From a virus: DNA of 64,000 nt. The DNA lies in the IMG/VR virus record IMGVR_UViG_3300025280_000026, positions 1 through 64,000 of that record; one strand, 5' to 3'. Position numbers and translations under genes: made by a program. The notes under the pieces were generated by a model that was given only the letters and a program-made list of their open reading frames with translations, was not told the DNA's origin and did not search any database. This document shows positions 60,650-64,000 of this stretch, in pieces. Within the stretch, counting starts at the first letter, position 1; every line of letters begins with the position of its first letter.

Positions 60650-61473
60650 AAACCCCTTTATTTAGATGGAATGAAATTGTAATCGGAGGCAATACAAATG
60701 CTTTTTTCTACGCCAGTAAAAAGGGTTGTCACATCATCCCTAATATTATGGATATCCCTCTTGCTCACAACGGGCCGAGTTTTGCGAATGATTTGGGGGT
60801 GAACCTAAACTCTAGTGAAGACGAATGGCGGTTCATGGCTTACAAACTTAATCGAAGAGGTCTGAACCCTTTTACCAATAAAATAAAACATATACGTATT
60901 GACGAACCAAACAAGCAATTAGTCGTTAACATTGGCACTCCAAATATATTTTATATATCATATGATGAACTTCGTGTGTTCGATACTGAAAACGTTTCCG
61001 GCCTCTCTTTTGAATCTCAAGAAAGAGTTTTAGGATATCAAGTATATGATTGGTTTGATGTTCGTTCTGGAATGAAACACGGGCTGGATTTTATAGAAGA
61101 TCCAAACTCAAATTTTGTTAAGAAAATACACTTTTTCTTGTCAGAAAGAATTGATGGAAATTATGATAAAAAAGATTTGGTAGCTGAATCGTTTTTGTCG
61201 GAAGAACAAATACATGACATAGATTACTCAGATTCAATATCTAGGTTGAAAACAATTAATATGATGAAAGGCGCCGGGATTAAAGGGAAGAAAAACGGCC
61301 TTGGAAGCCATGCATCGATCAAACTTGAGTTGTGGAAACGTGAGATTAAGAAGCTTAAAAGTATAAAAAGTTTTCAAAAAGGTGATATAATAATTGACGG
61401 ACGTCCACTTGAGGAAATAAAAAATGAGTTTTCATCTAGCAGGGATTGTGCCTCTCGCCGGCCACCCTCTTGA
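60637..61473 (+). CDS. Unknown protein with Rossmann-like start, coupled to nucleotidyltransferase
   Basis: 278 residues, starting inside the previous gene and overlapping the next by 50 bases. The first strand-loop (WNEIVIGGNTNAFFYASKKG) resembles a dinucleotide-binding start, then comes a long alpha/beta part. The segment IDYSDSISRLKTINMMKGAGIKG in the last third looks conserved in marine phage proteins I recall but cannot name. The tail SSSRDCASRRPPS is read in the overlap and is probably not functional. Co-translation suggests it works with the next product. Confidence 0.5.
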   Translation: MRLLKTPLFRWNEIVIGGNTNAFFYASKKGCHIIPNIMDIPLAHNGPSFANDLGVNLNSSEDEWRFMAYKLNRRGLNPFTNKIKHIRIDEPNKQLVVNIGTPNIFYISYDELRVFDTENVSGLSFESQERVLGYQVYDWFDVRSGMKHGLDFIEDPNSNFVKKIHFFLSERIDGNYDKKDLVAESFLSEEQIHDIDYSDSISRLKTINMMKGAGIKGKKNGLGSHASIKLELWKREIKKLKSIKSFQKGDIIIDGRPLEEIKNEFSSSRDCASRRPPS

Positions 61474-62248
61474 TTATAAAATGCCCTGGCATGATGCTAT
61501 GATGCCTGTTGGTCCTGATTATTTAGCTGTCGAGCGAAGTGTTGTGGAATGCGCCAACGCTGGCTGTGAGACTATTTGGATTATATGTGATAATGATATT
61601 CAGCCTCTGATTCGTCATCGGTTGGGCGAATACGTGCAAGATCCTGTTTGGGTGACGAGACACTATTCGCCTAAAAAAGGGGATCATAAAAAACCAATTC
61701 CGCTATACTACGTTCCAATAAATATAAGAGACAGGGGTAAAAAGGATAGTTTGTCGTGGAGTATACTACATGGTGCTTACATCGCAAATAATATTTCTTC
61801 AAAGATGAGTAATTGGCTCCGGCCAAATAAGTTTTATGTTTCTTTTCCTTATGGTTATTATGGCCCAACACTTGTCAGGCAACATAGAGATTTAATATCT
61901 ACAAATAAAAACTTTTTTATTTCACATAACGATAAAACTGCTATTGACGGAGAATTTTTGGGGTTTACATTTGGTTACGATGACTATGAAAAATTATTAA
62001 ACAACTTTAGAGGTATCTATTCCAACCATGCACATGAAACAAATTTAAAATTTTCATTGGAGGAAATATTTAATGTGTTAGATATAAAAAACTCAAATGT
62101 TGTTAGTTTTATGAATTACTGGAAGTTGGATGGTTGGGAAAATTATTGTGCATATATATCAGAGCAAGGTCATAGGACGAAAAGACCATCAAAATATATC
62201 TTAAAATACCACGAATGGAACGATATTGGTGTTGACGAAACTAATTAA
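61424..62248 (+). CDS. Nucleotidyltransferase-like protein
   Basis: 274 residues after GAGGAAATAAAA. The N-terminus (GIVPLAGHPLDYKMPWHDAMMPVG..YLAVERSVVECANAGCETIWIICDN) matches the start of GT-A-type NTP transferases, where G-x-G-x-R/L...K-P/M is followed by an N/D-D pair; here the Gly-rich loop is modified (LAGHPLDY). Later parts keep an alpha/beta layout with NNISSKMSNWLRPNKFYVSFPYGYYGP. A sugar-nucleotide or modified-base activity would be possible; the loop changes make catalysis uncertain. Confidence 0.6.
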   Translation: MSFHLAGIVPLAGHPLDYKMPWHDAMMPVGPDYLAVERSVVECANAGCETIWIICDNDIQPLIRHRLGEYVQDPVWVTRHYSPKKGDHKKPIPLYYVPINIRDRGKKDSLSWSILHGAYIANNISSKMSNWLRPNKFYVSFPYGYYGPTLVRQHRDLISTNKNFFISHNDKTAIDGEFLGFTFGYDDYEKLLNNFRGIYSNHAHETNLKFSLEEIFNVLDIKNSNVVSFMNYWKLDGWENYCAYISEQGHRTKRPSKYILKYHEWNDIGVDETN

Positions 62249-62254
62249 TAGTGT

Positions 62255-63898
62255 ATGAAGATAGGCGAAATATTAAATAAAAGAGGGGAAAGTTTGCTTT
62301 TGGAAGCAACCGATCCCACTCAACTTGAAATCGAACAACAGGCCCTTTCCATGGCCAAAAAGTACAATGTCCCTTTCGACATTGTTATGCGCCACATGTG
62401 GATTGAGAGTGGATATAAACTCAGAGCGCGCAGCCCAAAGAACGCCTATGGTTTGATGCAGTTGATGCCAGGCACTGCGAAAGACCTCGGTGTCGACCGT
62501 AACAAGTGGGCCCAAAATATAGAAGGTGGTGTTAAATATTTGCGCAGTTTATACAATACACTTGATAATCGCGCTCTTAGTCTGAGCGGGTATTGGAAGA
62601 AAGAGGGCGCGAATTTGGGACGCTTCGGCGCAAAAGGAATTAAGGATAAGTGGGAAGCAGTTGCGGTGGCTTATTTTTCCGGCGGCGGCGGGTTTAACCA
62701 GGTCGCCGCCCGAGCTGCCAAGGCTGGCTATCTAGACGAAAATGGCATGATTGACTGGAAAAGATACAGTAAAGAAACGGGTCGTTACAAAAGAAGAGTT
62801 CGTTATGCAAGAGCCGTTCATGATCCAGACCACTACAGACAAAAACAACGGCGCCGCAGACATTCGTCTTACAAGGTTGCGGTTCCAAAAGAGCTTATAA
62901 GCAATATTGGATTAAAAAAATTTGGGCTAGCACCTGATCCAAAAAACACAAAAACTGTAATCATTTCAGGCAACTCTCATGGTATGTTTATGAGCAAATT
63001 TGTCGAACAGAAGTATGAAGATTTAGGCAGAAGAACCGGCACTCATTATAAGATAATTACCATCCATGCGCCCCAAGGCCATGGCGGGGAGTTACCTGCT
63101 TTGAATTCGAAAATGGAAAATTTGATTCCCGAGTTAAAAGGGAAAAATGTCGCAGCTGTTATACACATCGGTTCCAATCGCGATCCAGTACTAGAAGAGT
63201 TAGTTGATAAGTATCAATCTGTTTCGGACAATGTTGTGTTTATAGGAACGCCAGAAGCTAGGAAAACTAGGTACCTCAAGCCGAATAAGGCATATAAACC
63301 TTATGCGGATAGAATAAAGTGGAATCAGGAGTTAAAAGAAAAATTGGGTGATCGCAAAGGTGTCAAGTTTATCGATACTCATGGTCTAACAACTCAGAAA
63401 GATTTACGCGATAACGTGCACTTACGTAGCAAAGCATACAAAAACCTCTATGGTGCCATAAATTCTCAAATAACATACGACCCAGATATTGATAATAATC
63501 AAAGTGGCTCCCCAGGCGGCGCATCTGTTGTTAAACCGCTCCCCAGAGACAAAATAACACCATCTGTTGGTTCTACACCTTCCCCCGGCCGCTTTGTTCA
63601 TGGATTTACTAAAAAAGAATTCCCCAAATTCGATTTTGGTAAATTTTATAAAGAGCTGGATAATGTTTTTATTGATAAAGGTGGCGCCACAGGGATGTTG
63701 TCAAAACATGGACAAGATTATGCTTTCGGAAGAGAACACAAGGCAGCATGGGACGCTCTGCAAACAGCCAAAGCCAAGACCCCCGTGTCAACACCGGCAC
63801 CACAAATTGTCGACGCAGACGACGAGGCAATAAAAAAAGATATTGATATTGCTGCCCAAGCAGCCGTTGTCGAAGTATTCAAGAAATTCAAAATATAG
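62255..63898 (+). CDS. Fusion of lytic transglycosylase (SLT) and SGNH-type hydrolase
   Basis: 547 residues. Residues about 30-175 are an SLT domain with the catalytic Glu (E51) in WIESGY and YGLMQLMPGTA. Residues about 230-405 have an SGNH/GDSL-hydrolase pattern: a nucleophile in ISGNSHG, a GSN element (HIGSN) and the DNVHL Asp-His pair near 386-389. A Pro/Ser linker and a short C-terminal domain follow. The first 18 residues (MKIGEILNKRGESLLLEA) resemble a T4 capsid-targeting leader with an L-x-E/A cleavage site at E17. It would cut and possibly de-esterify peptidoglycan; virion location is a hypothesis. Confidence 0.75.
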   Translation: MKIGEILNKRGESLLLEATDPTQLEIEQQALSMAKKYNVPFDIVMRHMWIESGYKLRARSPKNAYGLMQLMPGTAKDLGVDRNKWAQNIEGGVKYLRSLYNTLDNRALSLSGYWKKEGANLGRFGAKGIKDKWEAVAVAYFSGGGGFNQVAARAAKAGYLDENGMIDWKRYSKETGRYKRRVRYARAVHDPDHYRQKQRRRRHSSYKVAVPKELISNIGLKKFGLAPDPKNTKTVIISGNSHGMFMSKFVEQKYEDLGRRTGTHYKIITIHAPQGHGGELPALNSKMENLIPELKGKNVAAVIHIGSNRDPVLEELVDKYQSVSDNVVFIGTPEARKTRYLKPNKAYKPYADRIKWNQELKEKLGDRKGVKFIDTHGLTTQKDLRDNVHLRSKAYKNLYGAINSQITYDPDIDNNQSGSPGGASVVKPLPRDKITPSVGSTPSPGRFVHGFTKKEFPKFDFGKFYKELDNVFIDKGGATGMLSKHGQDYAFGREHKAAWDALQTAKAKTPVSTPAPQIVDADDEAIKKDIDIAAQAAVVEVFKKFKI

Positions 63899-63906
63899 AA
63901 GGTAAA

Positions 63907-64000
63907 ATGAATATCAATATCAAGACTTTAATAGGCAACACGCCTTTGGTAAAGATCGCAGAAAAGATTTATGCAAAGCTAGAAACGTATAGCCCATCCG
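63907..64000 (+). CDS. Cysteine synthase (O-acetylserine sulfhydrylase), N-terminal fragment
   Basis: 31 residues before the window ends. NIKTLIGNTPLVKIAEKIYAKLE matches the invariant start of PLP-dependent cysteine synthases (IGNTPLV.......YAKLE). The catalytic Lys and the rest lie beyond the edge. The ATG follows AGAAGGTAAA and is 8 bases after the hydrolase stop. A metabolic gene of this kind would help the infected cell make cysteine from sulfide; whether the gene is intact is not visible. Confidence 0.7.
   Translation, partial: MNINIKTLIGNTPLVKIAEKIYAKLETYSPS

Noticed and set aside
1-64000. tRNA genes, integrase or attachment sites
   Set aside because: No cloverleaf-like sequence was noticed in the short gaps and no recombinase motif was found; intergenic space is too small for many RNA genes. 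A tRNA scan would settle the former.

Overview
The window is a 64 kb piece of a contractile-tailed double-stranded DNA phage (Caudoviricetes) distantly related to T4. Every convincing gene is on the + strand and genes are tightly packed, often overlapping by a few bases; no intergenic stretch exceeds about 150 bases. I see no tRNA, integrase, insertion sequence or CRISPR. T4-like hallmarks are the large terminase, gp20-like portal, gp21-like prohead protease, acidic scaffold, gp23-like capsid protein, gp15-like completion protein, sheath, tube, gp26-like and gp53-like baseplate proteins, gp32-like SSB, UvsX/RecA, gp41-like helicase and a gp31/GroES-like protein. A family A polymerase, a B12-dependent ribonucleotide reductase and an SbcD-SbcC fusion set it apart from T4. 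Spanin-like and transglycosylase genes suggest a Gram-negative host; gene content resembles marine myophages, but the host cannot be named from this sequence.

Layout: 1-7372 virion (probably tail or whisker/fibre) proteins. 7385-8835 RuvC-like resolvase and zinc/TOPRIM primase. 8901-9915 small proteins, two sharing an N-terminal helix motif. 9979-13128 fused Mre11/Rad50-type recombination nuclease. 13140-14739 small membrane proteins that look like a lysis cassette, with a decoration-like protein among them. 14755-18695 two fibre proteins with C-terminal S74 chaperone domains. 18766-30880 packaging and head: three small genes, terminase, portal, core-like proteins, protease, a ribosomal protein bS21 homologue, two probable surface proteins, scaffold and capsid. 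31011-34659 decoration protein, histone-H1-like protein and neck. 34770-49509 sheath, tube, tail chaperone/baseplate, tape measure and baseplate. 49555-59980 replication and nucleotide block: short Pol A, a tubulin/FtsZ-like protein, SSB, a DGQHR/AIPR-like protein, RecA, FEN-type exonuclease, DnaB-type helicase, class II RNR and a GroES-like protein. 60059-64000 accessory block: secreted protein, Rossmann-like and nucleotidyltransferase-like pair, a transglycosylase/SGNH-hydrolase fusion and the start of a cysteine synthase.

Transcription units are separated by hairpin terminators (near 18.7, 30.9, 31.5 and 40.0 kb) followed at once by a recurrent nonamer close to ACTATTTAY, which appears upstream of about ten units and is my candidate phage promoter (or processing) element. 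The most interesting observations are the tubulin-like and DGQHR/AIPR-like genes inside the replication block, the repeated leader element on either side of the latter, the phage bS21 in the head operon, the cysteine synthase fragment, the SLT-SGNH fusion with a possible capsid-targeting leader, and strong enrichment of the palindrome GCCGGC in an otherwise AT-rich genome.
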